From Roseibium sp. (lineage in GTDB: Bacteria > Pseudomonadota > Alphaproteobacteria > Rhizobiales > Stappiaceae), in NCBI GenBank assembly GCA_017643215.1, contig JAEPNV010000012.1:62001-126000 (forward strand): 64,000 nucleotides of DNA, in the 5' to 3' direction. This document shows positions 1 to 8,124 of the stretch, piece by piece. Every line of letters starts with the position of its first letter. Within the stretch, counting starts at the first letter, position 1. Position numbers and translations under genes: made by a program. The notes below the pieces were generated by a model. It was not told the origin of the DNA. It saw nothing but the letters and a program-made list of their open reading frames with translations, and searched no databases.

Positions 1-243
1 CACGGGTGAACTGCGGGTCATGGATCCGGCGACGGAGCGGTTTTCGACCGCCGAACCTCACGAACTGCGGGCCGCCGAGTAACATCGTTTTAACGCGCAA
101 ACAGTGGCGCGCAGCCGATGGCAACGAGTGCGGCGCCCAACCATGCGCCCATTGCCGGGATTTCCCGTGTTTGCCACCGCAAAAGCGGCAGCAGTGTCGC
201 GGGTGTCGAGGCCGGTATGGCGGCCCGGGTCCAATGGAGCGGG

Positions 244-281
244 AAAAATGTGAGGCGCGCCATGGCTTTGGCGCGCCCCAA
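244..281 (-). terminator. Rho-independent terminator of asd
   Basis: An 8-bp GGCGCGCC stem (254-261 with 270-277) encloses an 8-nt loop. On the minus strand it is followed by TCACATTTTT. It lies 16 nt beyond the asd stop codon, where an intrinsic terminator is expected. I see no convincing gene in bases 1-243. Confidence 0.7.
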
Positions 282-293
282 AGACGTATGGCC

Positions 294-1328
294 TTAGGCG
301 GCCTGCTTTTTCGGCTGGATCAGGCCGCGGTTGACGAGCACTTCGGCGATCTGAATGCTGTTGAGGGCCGCGCCTTTGCGCAGATTGTCCGACACAACCC
401 AGATGTTCAGGCCATTTTCAATCGTTGCGTCTTCGCGAATGCGCGAAATGAACGTCGCGTCCTCGCCCGCGCTTTCATACGGCGTCATGTAACCGCCGTC
501 TTCGTGCTTGTCGATGACGAGACAGCCTGGCGCTTCGCGCAGGATGTCGCGGGCCTGATCTGCGGTGATCGGCTTTTCAAACTCGATGTTGACGCTTTCC
601 GAATGGCCGATGAACACCGGCACTCGGACGGCGGTGCAGGTCACCTTGATTTTCGGGTCGAGCATCTTTTTGGTTTCGGCCAACACCTTCCATTCTTCCT
701 TGGTGTAGCCGTCTTCCATGAAGACATCGCAATGGGGAATGACGTTGAATGCGATCCGCTTCGGATATTTGTTCGGTTCGATCGGATCGTTCACGAACAC
801 GGCGCGCGTCTGATTGAACAGCTCCTCCATGGCGTCCTTGCCGGTGCCTGAGACCGACTGGTATGTCGAGACGACGATGCGCTTGATCGTGGCCACGTCA
901 TGAAGCGGCTTCAGAGCGACGACGAGCTGAGCCGTTGAGCAGTTCGGATTGGCGATGATGTTCTTTTTCGTGAACCCGGCAACCGCGTCCGCGTTCACTT
1001 CTGGAACGATCAGGGGGACATCGGCGTCGTACCGCCACGCGGACGAGTTATCGATCACCACACATCCCTTGGCCGCGATCTTCGGCGCCCATTCGGTCGC
1101 GACCGAGCCGCCTGCTGACATCAGACAAATGTCGGTGTCGGAAAAATCATAGTTTTCCATAGCCTGCACGGTCAGCGTCTTGTCGCCGAACGAAACGTCG
1201 GTGCCTTGCGACCGGCGTGAGGCCAATGCCACGACCTCACCGGCGGGAAAGCCGCGCTCTGCCAGAATGTCGAGCATTTCCCGCCCGACATTGCCCGTGG
1301 CGCCGGCAATTGCGATTTTGTAACCCAT
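294..1328 (-). CDS. asd: Aspartate-semialdehyde dehydrogenase
   Basis: The product reduces L-aspartyl-4-phosphate to aspartate semialdehyde with NADPH, the branch point to lysine/diaminopimelate, threonine and methionine. The N-terminus has the Rossmann motif GATGNVG (residues 9-15). The catalytic cysteine is C130 in NPNCSTAQ, and a conserved SGTG follows. At 344 aa it has the normal family length. I chose the ATG at 1328 because the protein then begins MGYKIAIAGATG as in homologues; the open frame runs upstream to 1487 but that part is low-complexity and Arg/Pro-rich. A GAGG lies about 10 nt before the ATG. It is transcribed alone and followed by a clear terminator. Confidence 0.96.
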   Translation of the reverse strand: MGYKIAIAGATGNVGREMLDILAERGFPAGEVVALASRRSQGTDVSFGDKTLTVQAMENYDFSDTDICLMSAGGSVATEWAPKIAAKGCVVIDNSSAWRYDADVPLIVPEVNADAVAGFTKKNIIANPNCSTAQLVVALKPLHDVATIKRIVVSTYQSVSGTGKDAMEELFNQTRAVFVNDPIEPNKYPKRIAFNVIPHCDVFMEDGYTKEEWKVLAETKKMLDPKIKVTCTAVRVPVFIGHSESVNIEFEKPITADQARDILREAPGCLVIDKHEDGGYMTPYESAGEDATFISRIREDATIENGLNIWVVSDNLRKGAALNSIQIAEVLVNRGLIQPKKQAA

Positions 1329-1437
1329 TGTCCTAAATCCTCGTCCATCTCCCCGCTCCGCCCGCCGCTGCGCGTTCATGCGCGGCCGGGCTTCTCGGCA
1401 CCCCCCATCCCCGGGGAGTGCGGGACGAGCGGCGCCG

Positions 1438-1575
1438 TTAAGCGGTGGTCTTGGTGGTCGTCGTGGTGCGTTTGGTCCGCGCGGCACGGTCGTGGCGGGA
1501 TACGGGCAGCGCGAAGGTCACGCGGCTGACCGCCGTCGTCATCACCGTCAGAATATCGGCGCCCAGCCGGGTCAT
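1438..1575 (-). CDS. Possible small protein of 45 aa
   Basis: An ATG at 1575 follows a strong ribosome binding site (GAGGAAAG, about 9 nt upstream) and opens a 45-codon frame. The product has a mildly hydrophobic N-terminal half and a basic tail ending in a run of threonines and lysines (TKRTTTTTKTTA). No domain is recognisable. It is co-directional with asd, 109 nt upstream of it, so it could be the first gene of an asd transcript. Only the ribosome binding site and position support it. Confidence 0.4.
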   Translation of the reverse strand: MTRLGADILTVMTTAVSRVTFALPVSRHDRAARTKRTTTTTKTTA

Positions 1576-1720
1576 GTTGTGTCGCTTTCCTCACCAAGAG
1601 TTCGGCGTGTTTTTGCGTTTGTGGTCGGATTTGTCAAGCGCCCGGCGGCCCCCACATCGCGGAGCGCGATGACGATGGTGCTTTCGGCCAAGCTGAGGCT
1701 TGAAAGACCCATTAAATCGA

Positions 1721-1742
1721 AATATCATGAATTATGGATATT
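1721..1742. promoter_or_regulatory. Candidate ArsR operator
   Basis: AATATC (1721-1726) and GATATT (1737-1742) form an inverted repeat with 10 nt between the arms. It overlaps the first codons of arsR (ATG at 1734), a placement compatible with autorepression. The inner bases CAT/ATG extend the symmetry imperfectly. The assignment is by position and symmetry only. Confidence 0.4.
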
Positions 1743-2066
1743 ATGAATGCGACGATGGCGTTCGCCGCCCTAAGCCAGCCGACGCGCTTGGCGGTGTTCC
1801 GGCTGTTGATCAAGGCCGGACCCGACGGGATGAGTGCGGGCGACATCGCCGAGGTGTTGAACGTGCGCCAAAACACCATGTCGGCCAATCTGGCGGTGCT
1901 GCTGAACGCCGGATTGTTGCGCAACGAGCGGCGCGGCCGGTCCATCCGGTACTCCGCCGACATGAATGGCGTGCGCGCTCTTTTGGCGTTTTTGATGTCC
2001 GATTGTTGTGGTGGACATCCGGAATTGTGCCAGCAGGTGATTGACGAAATCGCCTGCGCATCTTGA
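1734..2066 (+). CDS. arsR: ArsR-family metalloregulator
   Basis: A 110-aa winged-helix repressor of the ArsR/SmtB family. The helix-turn-helix is visible around residues 34-60 (GDIAEVLNVRQNTMSANLAVL), followed by a wing with RRGRSIRYSA. The C-terminal DCCGGHPELC carries three cysteines, as in proteobacterial arsenite sensors whose thiols lie near the C-terminus. It sits 19 nt upstream of arsC and the two are clearly one unit. An ATG three codons downstream (1743) is an alternative start. Family knowledge predicts release from DNA on binding As(III); autoregulation through the overlapping dyad is inferred. Confidence 0.88.
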   Translation: MDIMNATMAFAALSQPTRLAVFRLLIKAGPDGMSAGDIAEVLNVRQNTMSANLAVLLNAGLLRNERRGRSIRYSADMNGVRALLAFLMSDCCGGHPELCQQVIDEIACAS

Positions 2067-2085
2067 ACATCGATGGGAGGCTTCG

Positions 2086-2604
2086 ATGGTCGAAAAGACC
2101 TACAACGCTTTGTTCCTGTGCACCGGAAACTCCGCGCGCTCCATCATGGCGGAAGCCATATTGAACCGGGAAGGCCGGGGCCAGTTCGTTGCCTACTCTG
2201 CGGGTTCCCATCCGGCCGGCAGCGTTAATCCGCATGCGCTGCAGATCCTGGAAAAACTGAACTACAAGACCGACTTCGCCCGTTCCAAAAGCTGGGAAGA
2301 GTTCGCAGCACCGGATGCTCCGCCGCTCGACTTCGTCTTCACGGTTTGTGACCGGGCGGCCAAGGAATCGTGCCCGGTTTGGCCGGGCCAGCCCATGTCG
2401 GCGCATTGGGGCGTGCCGGACCCGGTTCAGGTGGAAGGCAACGATGCCGAACAGCAACTGGCCTTTGCCGAGGCGTTCCGGATGCTCAGCAACCGCATTT
2501 CGATCTTCGTCAGTCTGCCGATCGCGTCATTGGACAAGTTGAGCCTGCAGCGCAAGCTGGACGAAATTGGCGCCAAGGAAACCGTCGCCGATCCAGCGGC
2601 ATAG
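2086..2604 (+). CDS. arsC: Arsenate reductase, LMW-phosphatase type
   Basis: The product reduces arsenate to arsenite and belongs to the low-molecular-weight tyrosine phosphatase fold. The P-loop CTGNSAR (C12 to R18, a CX5R motif) and the later DPV acid loop are present, as is a downstream Cys pair (VCDRAAKESCPVW) that would complete a thioredoxin-type disulfide relay. The ATG at 2086 is chosen because GGGAGG lies 5 nt before it and it starts directly before the catalytic strand; the frame opens further upstream at 2041 inside arsR. Length is 172 aa, slightly longer than classical thioredoxin-coupled ArsC. No arsenite efflux gene (arsB or acr3) follows in this window. Confidence 0.9.
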   Translation: MVEKTYNALFLCTGNSARSIMAEAILNREGRGQFVAYSAGSHPAGSVNPHALQILEKLNYKTDFARSKSWEEFAAPDAPPLDFVFTVCDRAAKESCPVWPGQPMSAHWGVPDPVQVEGNDAEQQLAFAEAFRMLSNRISIFVSLPIASLDKLSLQRKLDEIGAKETVADPAA

Positions 2605-2629
2605 ATGATCTGGAACGCGCGGTGCGCCG

Positions 2630-3373
2630 TCAGCGGGCAAACAGCTGTCCCGGTCCGGCGCCCGCTGTCGAAAGCCCGGCCAGCAGCATCGTGTGCCAGG
2701 CCAGAACAAGGTTGCTGGACAGGACCGGTTTGCCGAGCCGGGCCTCGCAGGTTTCGATGACATCGAACGTGCGCAGGTTCGTGCACGAGGCAAAAACGGC
2801 TTCAATCTCCGAATTCGCGCCGACCGAGCAGATGGCGGACTCAACGGAGGCCGGGGATATCCGCGCGACGATCTGTTCTTCGCTCTGCTCGAACGATGCG
2901 TGGCGGGCGATTGTGACGCCGTTTTGGGTCAATCGGTTCTCGATCGCATCGGAGACGGACCGGATATAAGGCGTCACAAAGCCGATTTTTCGCAGATCGA
3001 GATGTGTAAAGGCGGCAAGGGCGGCGGTCAGCGGGTCGGTGACCTTGGCCTTCGGATGATGGCTCTTGATCAGGTCCGCCACGTCAGACGGACCGATAAT
3101 CGTGGCGCCGGAAGTGCAGCCATAGGCGACCGCAGAAAGCGGGCGAATCCTTGGCAAAAGCGCGGCGGCACACGGGAGTTCCACGCGCATGGTTTCCAGG
3201 CTTTCCGGGGTCACCTCCGGTGCGCTTGGAATGCGGCTGTGGTAGAGCGCAACGCCGGGCTGGTCGAAGACCGTCCGGAACTCGATCTCGATCGTTTCGT
3301 CCGCCTGCAGGACAATCAGGCCTATAGCGGCCGCGGTGGCCGACCCATCATCGACTTCGAAATCCAGTTTCAT
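2630..3373 (-). CDS. Asp/Glu racemase superfamily protein (EutA/maleate isomerase-like)
   Basis: A 247-aa protein of the Asp/Glu racemase, arylmalonate decarboxylase and maleate isomerase superfamily. The two family cysteines are visible: AYGCTSGATIIG in the N-terminal half and VFASCTNLRTFD in the C-terminal half. It resembles EutA of ectoine-utilisation clusters. It is the third gene of a leftward operon, starting 6 nt after the M24 peptidase stop, with GAGG just before the ATG. The substrate is unknown; an isomerase or racemase acting on an amino acid or dicarboxylate derivative is inferred from family and neighbours. Confidence 0.75.
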   Translation of the reverse strand: MKLDFEVDDGSATAAAIGLIVLQADETIEIEFRTVFDQPGVALYHSRIPSAPEVTPESLETMRVELPCAAALLPRIRPLSAVAYGCTSGATIIGPSDVADLIKSHHPKAKVTDPLTAALAAFTHLDLRKIGFVTPYIRSVSDAIENRLTQNGVTIARHASFEQSEEQIVARISPASVESAICSVGANSEIEAVFASCTNLRTFDVIETCEARLGKPVLSSNLVLAWHTMLLAGLSTAGAGPGQLFAR

Positions 3374-3379
3374 GGCGCC

Positions 3380-4534
3380 TCACACCCCCGTCCGTGCGCG
3401 GTCAAGAACCGGTAGGTCGGGCGACGCCCGCCGCGTCAGGAAGTCAGGCGGGCCGTCGCGGATCACGATGTTTTCCTCGTGGACGAGCATCTTTCCGTTT
3501 GAAAGAGCAATGCTCGGTTCAAGCGTCAAAACCATGCCTTCCTGCAACACCGTCTGATCGAATGAGATAATCGACGGCGCTTCGGTGAGCTGCATGCCAA
3601 GGCCATGGCCGTACCGCCCTACATCACTGCCGCCGCCAACGCAAAGTGCCATTGTCTGAAAGAGAGCCGCACAGGTGGCGCCGGGACGGGCGCGGTCGGC
3701 GGCCGCATCTGTCGCAGCGATCAGCGTTCTATACGCGGTTCGGACCTCGTCGCTGGCATGCCCAATGGCGAAATTCCGATCGAAATCGCAAAAATATCCG
3801 GTCAAGTTCGCGCCGGTGTCGAGCATCAGAATGTCACCCGCTTGAAGGCATTGATCCGTCGGCGGCGATATCACATCCGAATACCCGCCGGAGCCAGCCC
3901 CGCCAACCAGATAGGGCACGTCATCGGCGCCTTGGGCCAAGAGTTCGATCTTGAAGGCTCTGAACGCCTCGGTCAGCGCCTGCCCGGCGTAAAACAGGTC
4001 GTTCGCCTTTTGAAACGCATTCGACGCGATGGCGCAAATGTCCGAAATCACGCCAATCTCGGCGCCCGATTTCACCATCCGGAGACCTTGGATCAAACCG
4101 GTCGCGTCAGTGAATTCCGACCCGGGCAGGCTGGCGCGCAACCGGTCAAAATCGGCGAGCGGCATGCGTAGGGACGTTTCCCGGCCCATGGGCATGCCAA
4201 TCCGCGCATATCCATCCAGTACGCCCGTCAGGACCGATATGCCATCGTCGCGTTCATGCGGCGAGGTGAACACCCGGATGTCATCCAGCCATGTGCGCCC
4301 CATCAAATCCGCGCCGATCGCCGGAATGACCGCGACCGGTTTGCCCCGCGCGGGCACCACGAGAAACCAGGGCCGCGTGGGGCTTTGCCAGAATTGCGTC
4401 CGGAAGCCGGAAAAGTAGCGGACTTCCGGTTCTGTCGTAAACAACAGCGCTTGCAGATCCTGCGCGCGCATTTCACGCTGGGCGCTCTCAAGCCGCTGCT
4501 CGAATTCACTGGCCGGAAAGTCGGGCTCAACCAT
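3380..4534 (-). CDS. M24-family metallopeptidase (Xaa-Pro peptidase / DoeA-EutD-like)
   Basis: A 384-aa creatinase/aminopeptidase P fold protein with an N-terminal creatinase_N domain (about residues 10-140) and a C-terminal pita-bread domain. All five expected metal ligands appear: two Asp in MLDTGANLTGYFCDFDR, His in GHGLGMQLTEAP, and two Glu in LTLEPS and VHEENIV. Members of this family include true Xaa-Pro peptidases and the ectoine hydrolase DoeA/EutD. Its ATG overlaps the stop of the upstream ammonia-lyase gene by 8 nt, implying translational coupling. Given the neighbours I favour hydrolysis of a small amide or cyclic amino-acid derivative over general proteolysis, but this is inference. 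Confidence 0.82.
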   Translation of the reverse strand: MVEPDFPASEFEQRLESAQREMRAQDLQALLFTTEPEVRYFSGFRTQFWQSPTRPWFLVVPARGKPVAVIPAIGADLMGRTWLDDIRVFTSPHERDDGISVLTGVLDGYARIGMPMGRETSLRMPLADFDRLRASLPGSEFTDATGLIQGLRMVKSGAEIGVISDICAIASNAFQKANDLFYAGQALTEAFRAFKIELLAQGADDVPYLVGGAGSGGYSDVISPPTDQCLQAGDILMLDTGANLTGYFCDFDRNFAIGHASDEVRTAYRTLIAATDAAADRARPGATCAALFQTMALCVGGGSDVGRYGHGLGMQLTEAPSIISFDQTVLQEGMVLTLEPSIALSNGKMLVHEENIVIRDGPPDFLTRRASPDLPVLDRARTGV

Positions 4535-5615
4535 CTTCCGGACCTTCGGATAGATAGATCAAAACGCGTGACTCCGGTGTCAACGCGAGCGCGTCCCGGT
4601 AGGGGGCTGATACCAGAAGTGCGGCGAGCCCGGCCGCGCCCGACGGCGTCGTGTCGATGCCATGTTCCCGTAGGACATCCACTGCGGCGATTGCTTCATC
4701 GTCCGAGATCGTCAAAAAGGCGTTTGCCTCGCGCGCCAGGTATTTCAGCGCCAGATGTGAGGGCTCCTTGCAATCGAGCCGGCCCATATTCGACACCGGA
4801 CCGTCCGCTGTGACCGGCCGGCCGGCCTTGACGCTTTCCCAAAGGGCCGGGGCCCGGTCCGGTTCCACGACCAGGATCTTCGGTGCCGCGCCCCAGCTCT
4901 GCCGTGCGCTCGCCGCCGCGGCAGCTGCCAAGCCGCCAACACCGGCCTGAAGAAACACATGTGTGGGCTCGGTGTCGATCTGTGTGTCGATCTCCGCGCC
5001 CATCAAAAGGTAGCCCTCCATCACATCGCGCGCGGGCGCGGTGCAGCCAACCCATGAGCTGTCGGGCAAAAGCTGCCAGCCATTGGCTGACGCAGCGTCC
5101 ATTGCCGCGGCCATGCTGGCTTCATAGGTGTCACCGGCGCGGATCACCTCTGCGCCTTTGTCGCGCAGGCGCATCGCAAAGGCTTCCGGCACGGTCTCGG
5201 CGATAAAAACGACTGCGGCCGCGCCGAACAGCCGCGCGCCGGCGGCCATGGATAGACCATGGTTTCCCGCGCTGGCGCAGACAAATGTGACATTCCGCAG
5301 CGCGTTTTCGTGGCTGTCGGCCAATCCCTTTTTCACTCGGTCATCGGCTTGCTTGGCGATCGCGTATGCCGCTCCGAGCGCCTTGAAGCTGCCGAGGCCT
5401 ATCCGGTTCCGTTCGTCCTTGGCAAACACGGAACGAACCGCGCACCGGTTGGCGATTGGCGGCAGGCCAACAAGCGGCGTTGGTGCAGCGGCGGGGCAGA
5501 GTTTGAAAATCCGCTCCGCCGTCGATCCGTCAAGGCAGATCTCGCCGCTGGCCAGATCCTTTGTATCGGACAGTCCCTTGCCTTTTTCGCTGTTTCTATA
5601 AACGTCCAAGGCCAA
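4527..5615 (-). CDS. PLP-dependent ammonia-lyase (diaminopropionate ammonia-lyase / threonine dehydratase-like)
   Basis: A 362-aa fold-type II PLP enzyme. The PLP lysine lies in RNRIGLGSFKALGAAYA, a form typical of diaminopropionate ammonia-lyase; SAGNHG and the glycine-rich GVGGLAAAAAA phosphate-binding loop follow. Such enzymes deaminate beta-substituted amino acids to 2-oxoacids. The most upstream start is a TTG at 5615 behind a G-rich stretch (GGATGGGGGC); no ATG lies near the N-terminus in this frame. It is the promoter-proximal gene of the three-gene leftward operon and is divergent from the phytase-like gene. EutB of ectoine clusters belongs to the same fold, but EutB cannot be distinguished from DAPAL here. 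Confidence 0.78.
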   Translation of the reverse strand: MALDVYRNSEKGKGLSDTKDLASGEICLDGSTAERIFKLCPAAAPTPLVGLPPIANRCAVRSVFAKDERNRIGLGSFKALGAAYAIAKQADDRVKKGLADSHENALRNVTFVCASAGNHGLSMAAGARLFGAAAVVFIAETVPEAFAMRLRDKGAEVIRAGDTYEASMAAAMDAASANGWQLLPDSSWVGCTAPARDVMEGYLLMGAEIDTQIDTEPTHVFLQAGVGGLAAAAAASARQSWGAAPKILVVEPDRAPALWESVKAGRPVTADGPVSNMGRLDCKEPSHLALKYLAREANAFLTISDDEAIAAVDVLREHGIDTTPSGAAGLAALLVSAPYRDALALTPESRVLIYLSEGPEDG

Positions 5616-5760
5616 GCCCCCATCCTGTTCCGGGCCGTGAACGGCCGCGCGCCCTAGCAGTGCCGGACGTTGGCGATTTGGGCAAGCAGGAACATTCCGG
5701 CCGTTTGCGGCGGCCGACTGGTTGGTGCCTGTTCATGAGCTTAAATGCTTGCCCGGCTCA

Positions 5761-5793
5761 CAGTCATCAAAAGTTCAAACAACTGTCACCGAA
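5761..5793 (+). promoter_or_regulatory. Candidate Pho box (three 11-bp units)
   Basis: CAGTCATCAAA (5761-5771), AGTTCAAACAA (5772-5782) and CTGTCACCGAA (5783-5793) are three contiguous 11-mers sharing TCA at the same place and ending in AA. The outer two match the PhoB half-site CTGTCAT/C and are exactly 22 bp apart, that is two helical turns. The element is 65 bp upstream of a gene for a phytase-like secreted protein. No strong -10 is evident. Confidence 0.45.
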
Positions 5794-5858
5794 CCTCCAT
5801 CTGTGCTGCCTAGCGTCGCGCCGGGAAATGCATTTTCAGCAAATGACAGGGGTTTGGT

Positions 5859-8072
5859 ATGAAAAACGTGCGCAGGCAGGGTCTGACGGGCGTCAGCTTC
5901 GCCGTCATGGTCGCAATTGGAAGCGCTCCGGCATTCGCGGGGTCGTTCTTCGAACGGATCAATTCCTATCCGATCTACAAGACCCTTCCGGAGGGCGCGG
6001 ATCTGTCGACCGAAACGGTTGCCGAAATCGTCTCCGCATCAGCGGACGGACGCACCCTTGCCTTCACCGACAGCCCGGGCGAGGCAATCGTTTTCGTCAA
6101 CGCCACCAACCCCCTCAACATCGCGCCGGTTGGCCGGACCGACCTTGGCGGCGAACCAACATCAATCGCCGTTGGCGCCAACGCGGCGTATGCCGGCGTG
6201 AACACCAGCGAAGACTATGTCAATGCGTCCGGCCATCTGGCCGTGATCGACATGGAGAGCCTTTCCGTTTCCGCGGCCTGTGATGCAAAAGGACAGCCGG
6301 ATGCGGTTGCCGTCTCCCCGGATGGCGCCTTTGTCGCCATTGCGATCGAAAACGAGCGTGACGAGGATCTGAACGACGGGGTGATCCCACAACTGCCGGC
6401 CGGGCATCTGGCCATATTCGATCTGGATGATGCCGGTCAGCCGACAAATTGCGACAGCGTTCGGATCGTCGATCTGACTGGCCTGGCGGATGTTGCCGGT
6501 TCCGACCCTGAACCGGAATTCGTGGCGATCAACGGGCTCAATGAAGCCGTCGTGACGATGCAGGAAAACAACCATCTCGCCGTTGTCGATCTTGCGTCCG
6601 GAGAGGTCACCGCCCAGTTCAGCGCCGGTGCGGCCAGCGCGGAGGACATTCCTGTTGCCAAGGACCGTATGAGCGATGCGTCCGGATCAATCGCGGACGT
6701 TGCGCGCGAGCCCGACGCGGTGGCCTGGATCGACAACGACCGCTTTGTGACCGCCAATGAAGGTGACTATGAGGGCGGGTCGCGCGGCTTCACCATCTGG
6801 AGCAAGACCGGCGACGTCCTGTTCGACAGCGCCAATCAAATGGAACACCTGGGCATGGCCCACGGTCATTACCCGGCCAAGCGCGCCGCAAAAAAAGGCA
6901 CGGAGCCGGAAGGTGTCGCTGTTGGCAGCTTCGGCGGCGATACACTCATTTTCGTGAACTCGGAGCGCGGCAATTTCGTCGCTATCTATAAGGACACTGG
7001 CGCTGCGCCGGAATTCGTTCAGTTCCTGCCGACCCATGTCGGGCCGGAAGGTTTGCTGGCGATCCCACAACGCGACCTTTTTGTCGTGGCCAACGAGGTG
7101 GATGAGGATGGCGTCCGGGCGCATCTTTCCATCTATCAATTCGGCGCTGACGCCCCTGCGTACCCGTCGATCACGTCCGCAACAGATCCGGAGAAAAACG
7201 CGCCGATCGGTTGGGGCGCTTTGTCGGGTCTCGCCGCCGATCCCGACAACGCAAACACGCTTTATGCGGTCAGCGACAGTTTTTATGACAAGGGCCGGAT
7301 CTACACGATCGACATCTCGTCCATGCCGGCAACGATCACGTCCTATGTTGATGTCACGGGCGCCGGCCAGGAACGCCTCGATCTGGAAGGCGTTTCGGTG
7401 GCAAGCGGCGGCGGGTTCTGGCTCGCTTCGGAAGGTCATCCGGAGAACGAGCGTGGTCATTTGTTGCTGAAGGTAGGCGTTGACGGCGTGGTGCAGGAAG
7501 AAATCACGCTTCCGCAAACGCTGATCGATCAGGCAGAGCGCTTCTCGTTCGAAGGTGTCGCCGAATTCGATATGAACGGCCAGCCGATGATCGCAGTGGC
7601 TGTCCAACGGGAATGGAAAGATGACCCGAAGGGTCATGCCAAGCTCGGTATCTACAATCCGGCGGATAAGACCTGGGGCTTTGTCCACTATCCGCTCGAC
7701 ACGCCAGCGAGCCCGGCAGGCGGCTGGGTTGGCCTTTCGGAAATCGTTTCGCTCGGCGATGGCCGGTTCGCGGTTCTGGAGCGCGACAACAAGGGGGGTG
7801 AGGATGCGGCGATCAAGCAGATCACGGTGATCTCGCTGGACGGCGTGACCCCGGCCGCGCATGGTGAGACGCTTCCAGTGGTCGAAAAGCGCCTCGCGAT
7901 GGATGTCCTTCCGGCGCTCGCGGCGGGCAGCGGTTGGATCCTGGACAAGCCGGAAGGCCTAACCGTCACCGCGGACGGCCGGCTGATTCTGGTGACGGAC
8001 AATGACGGTGTGGACGACGCGCCGGGCGAAACGAAACTGATCGATCTTGGGCCTGCTTCGCGTTTGAACTGA
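5859..8072 (+). CDS. Secreted beta-propeller with phytase-like esterase domain
   Basis: A 737-aa exported protein. The signal peptide spans residues 1-27 with a likely cleavage after SAPAFA. The first half (about 45-430) has repeated beta-propeller blades (GEPTSIAVG, QPDAVAVSPDG, GPEGLLAI). The second half (about 445-735) resembles the 'esterase-like activity of phytase' domain, with LSGLAADPDN, ERLDLEGVSV, FSFEGVAEF and DKPEGLTVTADGRL each contributing acidic loops typical of calcium-binding propellers. The start follows AGGGG 6 nt upstream. It stands alone, behind a candidate Pho box, so scavenging of phosphate from organic esters in the periplasm is a reasonable but untested role. Confidence 0.75.
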   Translation: MKNVRRQGLTGVSFAVMVAIGSAPAFAGSFFERINSYPIYKTLPEGADLSTETVAEIVSASADGRTLAFTDSPGEAIVFVNATNPLNIAPVGRTDLGGEPTSIAVGANAAYAGVNTSEDYVNASGHLAVIDMESLSVSAACDAKGQPDAVAVSPDGAFVAIAIENERDEDLNDGVIPQLPAGHLAIFDLDDAGQPTNCDSVRIVDLTGLADVAGSDPEPEFVAINGLNEAVVTMQENNHLAVVDLASGEVTAQFSAGAASAEDIPVAKDRMSDASGSIADVAREPDAVAWIDNDRFVTANEGDYEGGSRGFTIWSKTGDVLFDSANQMEHLGMAHGHYPAKRAAKKGTEPEGVAVGSFGGDTLIFVNSERGNFVAIYKDTGAAPEFVQFLPTHVGPEGLLAIPQRDLFVVANEVDEDGVRAHLSIYQFGADAPAYPSITSATDPEKNAPIGWGALSGLAADPDNANTLYAVSDSFYDKGRIYTIDISSMPATITSYVDVTGAGQERLDLEGVSVASGGGFWLASEGHPENERGHLLLKVGVDGVVQEEITLPQTLIDQAERFSFEGVAEFDMNGQPMIAVAVQREWKDDPKGHAKLGIYNPADKTWGFVHYPLDTPASPAGGWVGLSEIVSLGDGRFAVLERDNKGGEDAAIKQITVISLDGVTPAAHGETLPVVEKRLAMDVLPALAAGSGWILDKPEGLTVTADGRLILVTDNDGVDDAPGETKLIDLGPASRLN

Positions 8073-8092
8073 TCAGTCGGGAGGCATTCATG

Positions 8093-8124
8093 TGGCCCGG
8101 CGGACCAAGGCATATGCCGGGCCA
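8093..8124. terminator. Hairpin between convergent genes
   Basis: GGCCCGGC (8094-8101) pairs perfectly with GCCGGGCC (8116-8123), plus a flanking T-A pair, around a 14-nt loop. It separates the convergent phytase-like gene and VOC pseudogene. There is no U-tract on either strand, so termination strength is uncertain. Confidence 0.45.

Noticed and set aside
90-281. 63-codon minus-strand ORF left of asd
   Set aside because: It overlaps the asd terminator, has no ribosome binding site and no recognisable content.
6-851. Long plus-strand open frame over the end of asd
   Set aside because: It is antisense to the clear asd gene, Arg/Gly/His-rich and matches no family; high-GC shadow.
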